Of a stretch of DNA of 64,000 bases, positions 43,706-52,596 are shown piece after piece; positions within the stretch are counted from its first letter, which is position 1; every line of letters starts with the position of its first letter. This DNA comes from JAVJSU01 sp040219275. GTDB lineage: Bacteria; Chloroflexota; Anaerolineae; Aggregatilineales; Phototrophicaceae. The notes under the pieces are model-generated. The model saw nothing but the letters and a program-made list of their open reading frames with translations. It ran no database searches and was not told where the DNA came from. A program made the translations under genes and the position numbers. Where the stretch lies: positions 1 to 64,000 of the forward strand of contig JAVJSU010000066.1 in the NCBI GenBank assembly GCA_040219275.1, written 5' to 3'.

Positions 43706-44860
43706 TTACGCGCTACGATACAACTTGGTAATCACGAATTCGTTATGACGCAGAGCTTCCGCCGCCGTCAAACGTCCGTTGATCGTATGTGCCATCGACT
43801 CCATGACCGCATCCGCCGCTTCGTCGAGCGTCATTTCTAGGCGAAGCATGGCGCTCAGATCAACGTCAATGTGTTCCGGCATGGTCTCAATCGTGAGCGG
43901 GTTGGCGGAAATTTTCATCACAGGGATGATCGGGTTGCCGATGATGTTGCCCTGTCCGGTGGTGAAGAAATGCAGAACCGAGCCACCCGCCGCGCACAAC
44001 GTCACCATTTCAGCGGCGGCGCTGGACGAATCCATGAAGTGTAAGCCGGGTCCTTGCGGAGCTTCCGCCGGTTGAAGCACGGAAGTCACATCGCATTTGC
44101 CCATTTTCTCCACATTGCCGAGCGCCTTCTCCTCGATGGTCGTCAAGCCACCGCGAATGTTGCCCTGCGTCGGTTGTGAACCGAGCAAATCCGCGCCTGT
44201 GCCGATGATAAAGTCCTGATAATCCTGAAAGGTCTTCATGAATTCAGCGCGTACTTCGTCGTTGATGCAGTTATCGGCGATTTTGTCTTCCGCGCCGGTG
44301 ACTTCACTCGTCTCGCCGAAGATGGCGGTTGCACCCTGCGCCAGCATCCGTTCATACACGCGCCCGATGGCTGGATTTGAAGCCAATCCGAGCGTGGTAT
44401 CGGATTCGCCACATTTTGCGCTGACGGTCAGTTCGCCAATTTCAATCGGCACACGTGGCAGTTCGCTGGCGTATTGCGTCATTTTCATCGCGGCGCGGGA
44501 TGCTAATTCGATGGTTTTCAGGTCGCCATAACGCTCAATACTGAACATTTCTACCGGCTTGCCTGTTTTGGCGATACCTTCCGCCACCCATTCCGACCAT
44601 TTCGGCTCAATGCCGACGACGACCACACCAGCAATGTTGGCGTTTGCGCCTGTGCCGATAAGCGTATTCATGGTCAGGTTGAGATCATCCCCGAATTGCA
44701 AGCGCCCATACGGATGGCTGAGGGCATACGTGCCACGAATCAACGAGGCGACACCCTCGGCGCAAGCGTTGGAAATATCATCAATCGGCAAAATGAGCAC
44801 GTAATTGCGAACGCCGACTTTGCCGTTTTCTCTGCGATAACCTGTAAGTTGTAAATCCAT
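43706..44860 (-). CDS. suyB: (2R)-sulfolactate sulfo-lyase, large subunit (SuyB-like)
   Basis: 384 residues of the UxaA/SuyB family. N-terminus LTGYRRENGKVGVRNYVLILPIDDISNA, GYGRLQFG-type (HPYGRLQFGDDL), VSAKCGESDTT, FGETSEVTGAED, GGLTTIEEKALGNVEKMG, then GPGLHFMDSSSAAAEMVTL and TGQGNIIGNP; the C-terminus FVITKLYRSA closely resembles what I recall of SuyB. With SuyA it splits sulfolactate into pyruvate and sulfite. Start overlaps the small-subunit stop as TAATG. Altronate dehydratase is the alternative. Confidence 0.75.
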   Translation of the reverse strand: MDLQLTGYRRENGKVGVRNYVLILPIDDISNACAEGVASLIRGTYALSHPYGRLQFGDDLNLTMNTLIGTGANANIAGVVVVGIEPKWSEWVAEGIAKTGKPVEMFSIERYGDLKTIELASRAAMKMTQYASELPRVPIEIGELTVSAKCGESDTTLGLASNPAIGRVYERMLAQGATAIFGETSEVTGAEDKIADNCINDEVRAEFMKTFQDYQDFIIGTGADLLGSQPTQGNIRGGLTTIEEKALGNVEKMGKCDVTSVLQPAEAPQGPGLHFMDSSSAAAEMVTLCAAGGSVLHFFTTGQGNIIGNPIIPVMKISANPLTIETMPEHIDVDLSAMLRLEMTLDEAADAVMESMAHTINGRLTAAEALRHNEFVITKLYRSA

Positions 44861-45147
44861 TATGCCCACCTCTGGCTTTTCACGTTATGCGTATGTACAT
44901 GCTGACCTTTGGCAATGTCCGTTGTGGCTTTGCCAATGGCGCGTCCGTATTTGATAAGTTCCTTGCCTGCGGGGATGTCCTTCATGGCGATCTTATGCCC
45001 CAGCGGAATATCCTGCACGGCGGTGACAGTGCCTTGCGGGTCACCATCCAGCGTTACGGCGGAAACTTCGCCACCGTTGCTAATATCCACGATGACGACG
45101 GCTACATCGTCTATCGCTTCATGAATTAATGCGTTATGTTTGCCCAT
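44860..45147 (-). CDS. suyA: (2R)-sulfolactate sulfo-lyase, small subunit (SuyA-like)
   Basis: 95 residues forming a SAF domain: DIPLGHKIAMKDIPAGKELIKYGRAIGKATTDI and an end QHVHTHNVKSQRW. The HNVK-RW ending matches SuyA, whereas altronate dehydratases end HNTRTN-like. A separate small gene before the large subunit is also the SuyA-SuyB arrangement. ATG 45147 with GGAG 7-8 nt upstream. Confidence 0.72.
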   Translation of the reverse strand: MGKHNALIHEAIDDVAVVIVDISNGGEVSAVTLDGDPQGTVTAVQDIPLGHKIAMKDIPAGKELIKYGRAIGKATTDIAKGQHVHTHNVKSQRWA

Positions 45148-45243
45148 CAATAATGCTCCTATGGTTATAGGCTAAATAGCGTTTTTAAAAGAAGTGCTGA
45201 GTAAAAAGCAATGAGCTATGAGTGATTTGCTTGATTATGCTTC

Positions 45244-45345
45244 AACGCAATCCCCCCTCTAAATCTCCCCCCACTGCGTATGGGGAGACTTACAAACCTC
45301 CCCCTCTTTGCGAAGCGGGGAGGGGGCTGGGGGGAGGGGACTGCT
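45244..45345. repeat. GC-rich dispersed repeat
   Basis: CCCCCCTCTAAATCTCCCC ... GGGGAGGGGGCTGGGGGG block between the GH4 and SuyA genes, related to those near 43459 and 59705. Common in this genome, non-coding. Confidence 0.5.
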
Positions 45346-45370
45346 TTCAACTTTTCACTTTTAACTGCCT

Positions 45371-46789
45371 TTAAGCAAACTGCGGCAAATAGTCGCGGTT
45401 TGTCTCCAATAGATCATCCAGAACAGCGCGTGCCGTGTCAATGTCGTCAATCATCGGATCCATCAGCATAGCTTGAAGCGCCAACTTGCGATCCCCTTGA
45501 TAGGCGGCATCCACATACATCGAACTGAGTGCAAGCTCACGCCGACACATTTCCGCAATCGGTTCGGGCAGGGCAGGGAACGATAAGCCCTGAAATCCGA
45601 AGGACGAAATCACGCCCGGCACTTCGACAATCGCGCCATCCGGCAAATTGGGAATGTAGCCCTGATTCGGGATGTTCAGTTGTGGATGATAATATTGGCG
45701 ATTATAAAATGCCGCTTCGACCATCTCCGGAATGCCTTCGTCCAGCATTTCATGACGATACACGTCCCGCAGATCATTTACATCCACCGTTCCCGCCACA
45801 ATGTCCTTCGCCAATTTTTCACGATAGGCACGACGGGCGCGGTTGCCATCCCAACTTTGTAATTTGAGATCATATTTTTCCCACGGCTTCGTAATGGGAT
45901 CAACCACTGTCGGCAAATATTCACACATATGGCTATCGCCTGCGGTGGGCATCATGCCGTAAATCTCGAAAATCTCGCGGGTGAGTGGCTCGAAACTCTT
46001 GCGATAATGATTCAGCCATTTGTCGCGCAATTCGGGATACAGGTCTTCGCCTGTCGCTTTGTCGCGGATGTCATACACCCACGAAAAATGATTGATTCCA
46101 GCGGCTTTGATCTCAATATGTTTGACGGCTTCACGGGCGACGGGGATAAAGTGCTTCATATTCTCCGCGTCGGTATGGACATGAAAATCATCCGGCACAG
46201 GAATATTCCAGCGATCCGCCAGAATTGCACCCGCCATCGTGAAACCCCACAGCAATTGATGGCAAAGCCCGATTACCTTAATATTGCTATAGCGACTGAC
46301 CGCTGTCGTCAGGCGAATGAGCGGATTGACAAGATTGAGATAATAGGCATCAGGACACAGGTCTTCCATGTCGCGGGCGATGTCGATAATCAATGGCAAA
46401 TTGCGTGCCATGTGGGCGAACGACCCCGGACCGCCATTTTCCGCGTAGGGTTGACGCACCCCATGTTTTAGCGGCACACGCCAATCGGTTTCCCACACGG
46501 CTTCCCGCTGACCAACCTGAATCGACACGATCACAAAATCCGCATCGGGGAGCAAGTCACGCCGATTGGTGGACGCGCTGATCGTCATGCCGGAATCCCA
46601 CTCGGTATTCATTTTGTCTGCCAGCTGATGGATCGTTTCCAATCCGGTGGCGTTGGTATCACACAGCGCGATATGTGCGCCGCGCAAACCGGGTGCTTGC
46701 ATCATCGTGGAGAGTGCGCCCAGACCAAAAATGGCACTGCCCGCGCCGATAACGACAATTTTAGGTGCTTCTTTGCTCATTGTTCGCAT
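45371..46789 (-). CDS. Glycoside hydrolase family 4 (NAD- and metal-dependent)
   Basis: 472 residues. NAD-binding GAGSAIFG (residues 15-22), metal and substrate sites LNLVNPLIR, GLCHQLLWG (Cys-His) and AGINHFSW with the second His, as in GH4 alpha-galactosidases/6-phospho-glucosidases. GH4 hydrolyses by an oxidation-elimination mechanism using NAD. Directly follows the transaldolase stop (TAA then ATG). Proposed sulfoquinovosidase by context; the stated substrate is inference. A dispersed GC-rich repeat follows downstream. Confidence 0.85.
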   Translation of the reverse strand: MRTMSKEAPKIVVIGAGSAIFGLGALSTMMQAPGLRGAHIALCDTNATGLETIHQLADKMNTEWDSGMTISASTNRRDLLPDADFVIVSIQVGQREAVWETDWRVPLKHGVRQPYAENGGPGSFAHMARNLPLIIDIARDMEDLCPDAYYLNLVNPLIRLTTAVSRYSNIKVIGLCHQLLWGFTMAGAILADRWNIPVPDDFHVHTDAENMKHFIPVAREAVKHIEIKAAGINHFSWVYDIRDKATGEDLYPELRDKWLNHYRKSFEPLTREIFEIYGMMPTAGDSHMCEYLPTVVDPITKPWEKYDLKLQSWDGNRARRAYREKLAKDIVAGTVDVNDLRDVYRHEMLDEGIPEMVEAAFYNRQYYHPQLNIPNQGYIPNLPDGAIVEVPGVISSFGFQGLSFPALPEPIAEMCRRELALSSMYVDAAYQGDRKLALQAMLMDPMIDDIDTARAVLDDLLETNRDYLPQFA

Positions 46790-47479
46790 TTATCCTTGGG
46801 CGAGTTCGCCCGCTTCGTAAGGTGTTTGATCCCAGAAACTCTGGAATTTCCCCAGACCGACATCGGTATAGGGATGTTCAAAGGCTTCCGTATAGACGGA
46901 TAAGCCTGCTGTTACAATATCCGCGCCAGCAACCGCCGCGTCCGCGATTTGACGACCATTCCGCACCGCCGCGACGAGAATTTCCGTCCCATAGCCGAAG
47001 TTATCACGGATGGCGACACAATCTTCGATGAAACTGCGGACTTCCTCGCCGTTGGTTTCCTTCCAGCCGATAAACGGCGACACGTAAAACGCGCCCATTC
47101 GCATGGCTTGCATGGCTTGTGCGGCGGAGAAACACAGCGTCAAATTCGAGCGGATGCCTTCTTCGGCGAGAATCCGGCACGCCCGAAAACCACCCGGCGT
47201 ACACGGCATTTTGATGATGAATTGCTCGGACATCGCGGCGAACTTGCGCCCTTCGTCCACAATCGCCTGAAAATCGTTGTGTTTGTGCGGATTGGTCTGC
47301 ACGGAAACCGTCACATCCGGATAATCCTTGACCAACTCGCCGATTTCACGCACGACGGTCAGGAACGCTTTGCCCGAAACCTGCACATGGCGCGGATTGG
47401 TGGTGATGCCGTCGATGGCAAGCGTTTCCAGCGCATCGGCGATTTCATCTGTCATTGCACTATCGAGAAATATTTTCAT
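46790..47479 (-). CDS. Transaldolase / fructose-6-phosphate-aldolase-like
   Basis: 229 residues, the short TAL type. MKIFLDSAMTDEIADAL, GITTNPRHVQVSG, catalytic Lys90 in FIIKMPCTPGGFRA, NLTLCFSAAQAMQAMRMGAFYVSPFIG, IVTAGLSVYTEAF. The IKMPCT block differs from the plain IKxPxT. Small transaldolases of the sulfofructose-transaldolase pathway split sulfofructose and pass dihydroxyacetone to glyceraldehyde 3-phosphate. Context supports that role; a standard aldolase is the alternative. Confidence 0.85.
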   Translation of the reverse strand: MKIFLDSAMTDEIADALETLAIDGITTNPRHVQVSGKAFLTVVREIGELVKDYPDVTVSVQTNPHKHNDFQAIVDEGRKFAAMSEQFIIKMPCTPGGFRACRILAEEGIRSNLTLCFSAAQAMQAMRMGAFYVSPFIGWKETNGEEVRSFIEDCVAIRDNFGYGTEILVAAVRNGRQIADAAVAGADIVTAGLSVYTEAFEHPYTDVGLGKFQSFWDQTPYEAGELAQG

Positions 47480-47645
47480 ACGTTTGTCCTTTTCAGTTGT
47501 TAGTTTGTAGCCATTAGTTATTAGTTCAGCGTGGTTCCTACCCCTTCAAGTCTCGTCCTCGCTTGCGTAGACACTCCTAAATCGCATGGAGGGAGGGGAT
47601 TTCTTTTAACCACTAACCACTAAAAACTAATCACTTCTTCTTTAT
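47480..47645. repeat. Short dispersed TTAGTTATTAG repeat
   Basis: 166-nt gap between transaldolase and permease genes with an imperfect inverted repeat (TAGTTTGTAGCC-ATTAGTTATTAGTT and AACCACTAACCACTAAAAACTAATC). No gene. Similar short ACTAAC sequence lies near 61198. Confidence 0.4.
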
Positions 47646-48713
47646 TTACTTCATCCCTGTGGTGGCGATGCCGGTAGTGATGTACTTTTGCAAGATGCCA
47701 AACACCAGCGTGATTGGTAAGATCGTCAACACTGTCATGGCAAGAATCAGATGCCACTGAATCTGCAAGTCTCCCTGAAAAGCATTGAGTCCGACCTGTA
47801 ACGTAAACAATTCACTACGGGTAAGCACAATCTTGGGCCACAGGAAGTCATTCCAGCGCCACATCACCGAGAAAATCGTCAGTACAGCCAGCGCAGGTGC
47901 GGCTAATGGCAGGATAATCTGCGCGTAGATGCGCCATTCACTTGCACCATCAATCCGCGCAGAATCAAGCAATTCGTCAGGGATAGTTAACATATACTGA
48001 CGCAACAAAAATACGCCTGTAGGGGTCGCCGCACCCGGCACGATCACGCCCAGTAAGTTGTTGTTCCAGCCAATCTCCGTGATGATGAGGAAAGCGGGTA
48101 CAAGGATTACGGAAATCGGCACCATCAACGTACTAATAATCACCAGAAAAATGGTGTTACGTCCTCGATATTGGTACTTACTGAGCGAAAACGCCGCCAT
48201 ACTATTGACGAGCAACGTCAACATGGTGGCTAAAATTGTCACCACCAGACTGTTCAGGAAATAGCGGGCAAAATTAAAACTCTCAATACCCTCACGGTAA
48301 TTATCCGCACTAAAAACGATGCTCTCTATCGGCACAAGATCAGTATTGCTGGTGCGAATGACCTCCTCAGGATTTGCAGGGTCAACCATTTGCGCCTCTA
48401 ACCCGACTCGCCGAATTCGTGCTAATGTGGTGATACTGCCGTCTTCCATCGTCACCTCGAACAATGGCAACGGGTCATCATATCCCGGAACAACCGCCGT
48501 TTCCTGTCGATAGGGCGCAATGCGAGGCGGGAATCTCGTCAATTCGCCCGGCGTTTTGAACGACGAAAACACCAACCACAGCACCGGTCCAAACATCAAT
48601 AACGTACCTAAAAACAAATATAAGTAGGTGAGGATGTCTGTAAGATGTAGTTTGCTGACACCTCTCGTATTTGAAAAGAATTCCATAATTCGACTGCCCG
48701 ACTGGTTTTGCAT
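47646..48713 (-). CDS. Sugar ABC transporter permease (MalG-like)
   Basis: 355 residues from ATG 48713, chosen for its AAAGGGGG site seven bases upstream; longer frames run into the upstream permease gene. Six helices; a long periplasmic insertion at about 60-130 (YRQETAVVPGYDDPL and QMVDPANPEEV) is unusual. EAA loop DSARIDGASEWRIYAQIILPLAAPAL. Pairs with the next gene. Carbohydrate uptake family 1. Confidence 0.88.
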   Translation of the reverse strand: MQNQSGSRIMEFFSNTRGVSKLHLTDILTYLYLFLGTLLMFGPVLWLVFSSFKTPGELTRFPPRIAPYRQETAVVPGYDDPLPLFEVTMEDGSITTLARIRRVGLEAQMVDPANPEEVIRTSNTDLVPIESIVFSADNYREGIESFNFARYFLNSLVVTILATMLTLLVNSMAAFSLSKYQYRGRNTIFLVIISTLMVPISVILVPAFLIITEIGWNNNLLGVIVPGAATPTGVFLLRQYMLTIPDELLDSARIDGASEWRIYAQIILPLAAPALAVLTIFSVMWRWNDFLWPKIVLTRSELFTLQVGLNAFQGDLQIQWHLILAMTVLTILPITLVFGILQKYITTGIATTGMK

Positions 48714-48726
48714 GTTGCCACCCCCT

Positions 48727-49761
48727 TTACGAGCTTTCATCAACACCACGCAAGCGTAGCTGAACCAAGGTAAATATGATGAGGACACTTGCCATGAATA
48801 ATGAAGCACCAGAAGCAAGTCCGAATTCTTTGGTGGCACTGGCGAAACCATTGTTGAAAATGTAGTGGACAATGTAGAAGGTTGCCGTCCCCGGTCCGCC
48901 TCCCGTAAAGGCAAAAACGACATCAAAGACTTGCACAGCACGTATCGTCGATAAGACGACCACGACAAGCATGGTAGGCATCAATAAGGGCAGGGTAATG
49001 CCCCAGAATTTACGATACTCATTTGCACCGTCAATATCGGCGGCTTCGTAAAGCTCAAGAGGAATGGATTGCAGACCCGCCAGCAAGATCAGCGTATAAA
49101 ACCCCATCGTTGACCAGATACTGATGACGACTACCCACAATCGCGCCCAACTTGCGGTAGATAGAAAACCGATTTTCTCGCCACCGAGCGAGACAATTGC
49201 CGAATTCAGGATGCCGTTTTCCTGTAGAATCCAGCGCCACATCAATCCCACCACAATCGGCGATAGCAATACCGGATAGAAAAACACGCTTCTAAAAAAT
49301 CCACGTCCGGCGATTCTGCGGTTAAGCAATAATGCCGTAAACAGCGACACCACAATCATCCAGACGACCTGCGTGACGACGAAAATGGCGGTGTTACCCA
49401 CTGCACGGATGAATAAATCTTCCCGACATGTATTCGGATCCATGAAGTTGCTACAGGTGAAGAGCATCTCCATATTTTCCGCGCCAACAAATGTCCGGTT
49501 TTGTAAAAATATACTATTCCCACCGGTGAAGGCATACAAAAAATTGAGGAGCATTGGTCCTAAAATGAATACACTAAAAATTAATAAGTTGGGTAGCACG
49601 AAAAAATAAGCCATACCCTTGATGCCGATTAAGGTCTGTAAGCGGGAAAAAAGGGTATCTACAGCATCAATGATGAATTGGAATATGGCTTCAAAAAAAG
49701 ACCGTATCGTCAATCGGGATGATGGCACTTGCCCAATCGGTTTCTCGCTTGATCGTTCCAT
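48727..49761 (-). CDS. Sugar ABC transporter permease (MalF/UgpA-like)
   Basis: 344 residues from ATG 49761, preceded by GAGG with 7-8 nt spacing; ATG 49767 or 49794 are alternatives. Six main helices, loop with EAADIDGANEYRKFWGITLPLLMPTML and FTGGGPGTATFYIVHYIF. Forms a heterodimer with the downstream MalG-like permease. No ATPase gene lies in the cluster, so a shared MsmK-type ATPase elsewhere must be used. Confidence 0.9.
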   Translation of the reverse strand: MERSSEKPIGQVPSSRLTIRSFFEAIFQFIIDAVDTLFSRLQTLIGIKGMAYFFVLPNLLIFSVFILGPMLLNFLYAFTGGNSIFLQNRTFVGAENMEMLFTCSNFMDPNTCREDLFIRAVGNTAIFVVTQVVWMIVVSLFTALLLNRRIAGRGFFRSVFFYPVLLSPIVVGLMWRWILQENGILNSAIVSLGGEKIGFLSTASWARLWVVVISIWSTMGFYTLILLAGLQSIPLELYEAADIDGANEYRKFWGITLPLLMPTMLVVVVLSTIRAVQVFDVVFAFTGGGPGTATFYIVHYIFNNGFASATKEFGLASGASLFMASVLIIFTLVQLRLRGVDESS

Positions 49762-49808
49762 CGCCATGTCCTCGTCAATGAATAAGTAGCGCAATTAAGT
49801 AAGAAATA

Positions 49809-49835
49809 GGGGGTGCATCAACCAGCGATGCACCC
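49809..49835 (-). promoter_or_regulatory. Hairpin after the sugar-binding protein gene
   Basis: GGGGTGCATC (49809-49818) and GATGCACCCC (49826-49835) form a perfect 10-bp stem with a 7-nt loop, 9 nt after the binding-protein stop. The same layout as the hairpin at 8679-8714. Probably keeps binding-protein mRNA abundant relative to permeases. Confidence 0.6.
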
Positions 49836-49843
49836 CGAAAAAA

Positions 49844-51136
49844 CTAGCTGTTGTCTGCGTTTGCCATTGCGTCTTCGATATCGGATTGGATTCCGACTGT
49901 TACGTCTTCAAGGTCAATCTCACCGAAGAAGTACTGTGCCAAACGTGTATTGGAGGCGGAGAAATAGGCGAAGGAGAAAGGATTGAATGCAACCATCCAT
50001 GCCTGATCTTGCAGTTTACCGACTTCTGCGCCGAACTGAGTCAATGCCGAAGCAACCAGAGGATTATCGGTGTCATATTCGACTCCGATTTCCAATGCGC
50101 CTGCGTGGGCGGGTAGGTTGAGGGTGCGTCCGCTAAATTCAGCGTAGACTTCCGGCTGAAGCAGATATTCCATAACGGCAGTGATTGCGGCATTGCGAGC
50201 ATCGTCGCCGGAGTCAAATGCGGCAATACCAGCACCACCAACAACACCTGTGCTACCACCGGGACCGGTTGGGTTGGGTACGACGACCCAATCGAACGCA
50301 TCACCAATCGTATTGGCGAAACCACCGACCTGCCAGCTACCACTGAAGTACATCACTGTTTGAACGTTGATGAAGAATTCATTAGCGGCGGTGTAGGTAT
50401 CACCGGTTGCCCATGTTTCACTAGCGGAAAGACCGGTATCTAGCCAGTTCTTCAGCATTTCTGCAAAGGTGGAGAAACCTTCGTCACCCGCCAGCGCAAA
50501 GTTACCCTCTTCGTCAAAGAAGTTCGCGCCCATGCTCATCGCCGGACCTGCGAAACGATGACCACGATTATCAATCGTAAAGGCATAGTCAACGCCAGTC
50601 GCATCACGTACCTGTGTTAATGCGTCGATCCATTCTTCCCATGTTGCACCTTCACCCAGCAATTCAACGCCTGCCTGTTCAAACAGTGTGGCATTAACAA
50701 AGGGTGCGGTTGCGGTGACTGCATCAGGGAAACCATGTAAACCGTCTGGATTGTCTGCGCTACGAAATGCCGCCAAAGGAACCGCGTTGAAGTTATCTTC
50801 TAGCAATGCGGGGTCTTCCATGTAGGGGCGCATGTCCAGATAGAAATCAGAGAAACCGGGGTAGTCGGTCACACGGGCAATATCAGGACCATCGCCGACT
50901 TCAACAATCACCGGAAGGGATTCGATGATGAATTGGTAAGGGACTGTTTCCAGGTTTACAACGATTCCCGGATTTTCTTCCATGAAAGTATCCAGCAGGT
51001 CAGCGTAAGTATCGCATTCTGTCCCATCTTGATAGCAGGTGAAATTGAGTTCGATGGTATCCTGTGCCAATGTGGGGACAAGACCGATCATCATCACCAG
51101 AAGTAGCATTGCAATAAAAGTTATTCGCTTGTTCAT
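49844..51136 (-). CDS. Sugar ABC transporter substrate-binding protein
   Basis: 430 residues, SBP family 1. Signal peptide MNKRITFIAMLLLVMMIGLVPTLAQ. ELNFTCYQDGTECDTYADLLDTFMEENPGI, GDGPDIARVTDYPGF, YFSGSWQVGGFA and VGGAGIAAFD are typical. An AGGAGA site precedes ATG. Two Cys near the mature N-terminus may form a disulfide. The ligand is likely a sulfoquinovose glycoside by context, but a neutral sugar is possible. Confidence 0.9.
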   Translation of the reverse strand: MNKRITFIAMLLLVMMIGLVPTLAQDTIELNFTCYQDGTECDTYADLLDTFMEENPGIVVNLETVPYQFIIESLPVIVEVGDGPDIARVTDYPGFSDFYLDMRPYMEDPALLEDNFNAVPLAAFRSADNPDGLHGFPDAVTATAPFVNATLFEQAGVELLGEGATWEEWIDALTQVRDATGVDYAFTIDNRGHRFAGPAMSMGANFFDEEGNFALAGDEGFSTFAEMLKNWLDTGLSASETWATGDTYTAANEFFINVQTVMYFSGSWQVGGFANTIGDAFDWVVVPNPTGPGGSTGVVGGAGIAAFDSGDDARNAAITAVMEYLLQPEVYAEFSGRTLNLPAHAGALEIGVEYDTDNPLVASALTQFGAEVGKLQDQAWMVAFNPFSFAYFSASNTRLAQYFFGEIDLEDVTVGIQSDIEDAMANADNS

Positions 51137-51249
51137 AAAGTGTCTCCTAAATATGTATCAAATGGTCGAAAGTGAAACTAAAAAATAATCTTTGCTGATA
51201 CGTCCTCCTTGAATATGCTATTCATCCCATCGCATTAATTATCGCGGCG

Positions 51250-52593
51250 TTATAACCGCAATACCGGTATTTTGAGTTGTTTCGCCAGCGCCATCAGCGT
51301 TTCTTGATGGTCGCCGTAGGTGATGGAGACATGATGCTCCAGCCCTTCATTCAGGATGGTATCCATCGCGCTCTGCGTACCGCTATCAAAGCGTAACGTG
51401 CCGGATGTGCCACCGAACGCCATCGGACGCTTCAGCATTTCGCCGCCACCGATGACCATTTTAAGTTCGCCACCCGCTTCGCTCAATCGTGCAATCGTCA
51501 CGCGACCCGGCTTTAGCGGGAATTGCATCAGCAGGGGCTTCTTGCGGTTGGAATGCAATGCCGCTGATGGCACGGAGTGAGGATCAGCCATCGAAAGGGG
51601 CGCGAGACCGCAATGCCAGAGCACCGCCGTATCGTCCGCCACATCAAAATCGACCATATCTGTCCCGAACGCCGCTTCGCCACTAATCCACTGTAAAATC
51701 AATTGCGTGATGGTGCCGTTCACATCGGCTTCGCAACTGGCAGGTTTCATATTATTGGTGAGCATGGACATCGCACCACAGGCGGAGCATCCAAGATCGG
51801 TGAAAAATTCGGGCCAGCACCGTACCGCCATGCCCTGCAAATCTTGCGCTTCGGTCATCTCATTGAGCGTCACATAGGTGCTGAGTGTCCCGCGTGTTTC
51901 CGCCAGATCAACCTCATCAATGCCGGCGACCTGTTCGCGCACCTGTGCCTCTACCGCCGCGACTTTCTGCGGTTCGACTGCGCGCGCTCCGGCGAAGACC
52001 GTCTGCAAATCCACCTGGACGACTTCCACGCCGATCCGCTTTTTCAGCATGTTTGCGTCAAACAGGCAGGTTTCAAATCCGGCTGGATTTTCGCCCACGC
52101 GCCCGATACGTGCCGTTTTCAATTTAGCTTTCACGGCGGCGGCGGTGGCATGTGCGCGCACTTTGTTAATCGCACTGTCGCTTTCCGGCGCATCGTAAAT
52201 CGTATCGTAAGACAATCCAGCACGTTTAAGCGCGTGTCCGGCGAGGTTGATTCCGCAAAACGAATTCAGGCGTAATCTGCCGCCTGTACGGTCTTCCGGC
52301 AACGCCCACATGATTAATGGCGCGTCTATCGCTTCCGCAATCTGGTGCACCATCGTGCTATCCGCAAATGAGGCTTGCAACACCAGCAATAAATCTGGCG
52401 GATTGTCGTTAAAGTGGGCAATCGCATCCTGCACGCCGTCGTCGCCCATAATCAGTGCGTCCGGTCCATAGAGAGATAAGCCCGCGCTCTGCAAACTGGC
52501 ACGTACCCGCGCCGTCATCTCTTCCGCGAGTGGGACATCAAATGTGGGGCGGGCAATTGCCACGAAACCGATTTTTACCGCTAAAGTCGTCAC
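51250..52593 (-). CDS. L-fucose/arabinose-isomerase-like sugar isomerase
   Basis: 447 residues. FucI/AraA-like two-domain fold: N-terminal DALIMGDDGVQDAIAHFNDNPPDLLLVL, core RCWPEFFTDLGCSACGAMSML with Glu, CEADVNGTITQLILQW with Asp, VLWHCGLAPLSMA with His, the metal ligands of this family. Catalyses aldose-ketose conversion, here probably sulfoquinovose to sulfofructose. Follows the ROK gene by three bases. Confidence 0.8.
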   Translation of the reverse strand: MTTLAVKIGFVAIARPTFDVPLAEEMTARVRASLQSAGLSLYGPDALIMGDDGVQDAIAHFNDNPPDLLLVLQASFADSTMVHQIAEAIDAPLIMWALPEDRTGGRLRLNSFCGINLAGHALKRAGLSYDTIYDAPESDSAINKVRAHATAAAVKAKLKTARIGRVGENPAGFETCLFDANMLKKRIGVEVVQVDLQTVFAGARAVEPQKVAAVEAQVREQVAGIDEVDLAETRGTLSTYVTLNEMTEAQDLQGMAVRCWPEFFTDLGCSACGAMSMLTNNMKPASCEADVNGTITQLILQWISGEAAFGTDMVDFDVADDTAVLWHCGLAPLSMADPHSVPSAALHSNRKKPLLMQFPLKPGRVTIARLSEAGGELKMVIGGGEMLKRPMAFGGTSGTLRFDSGTQSAMDTILNEGLEHHVSITYGDHQETLMALAKQLKIPVLRL

Positions 52594-52596
52594 GAA

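Noticed and set aside
43706..45147. Galacturonate pathway (altronate dehydratase) as the function of the UxaA-like pair
   Set aside because: No UxaB, UxaC, KdgK or KdgA genes adjoin, the small-subunit ending differs from UxaA, and a sulfate-exporter family gene is next to it. Kept as the alternative, not the preferred call.
48714..48968. Upstream start of the MalG-like permease
   Set aside because: It lies inside the neighbouring permease gene; AAAGGGGG before ATG 48713 gives a better start.
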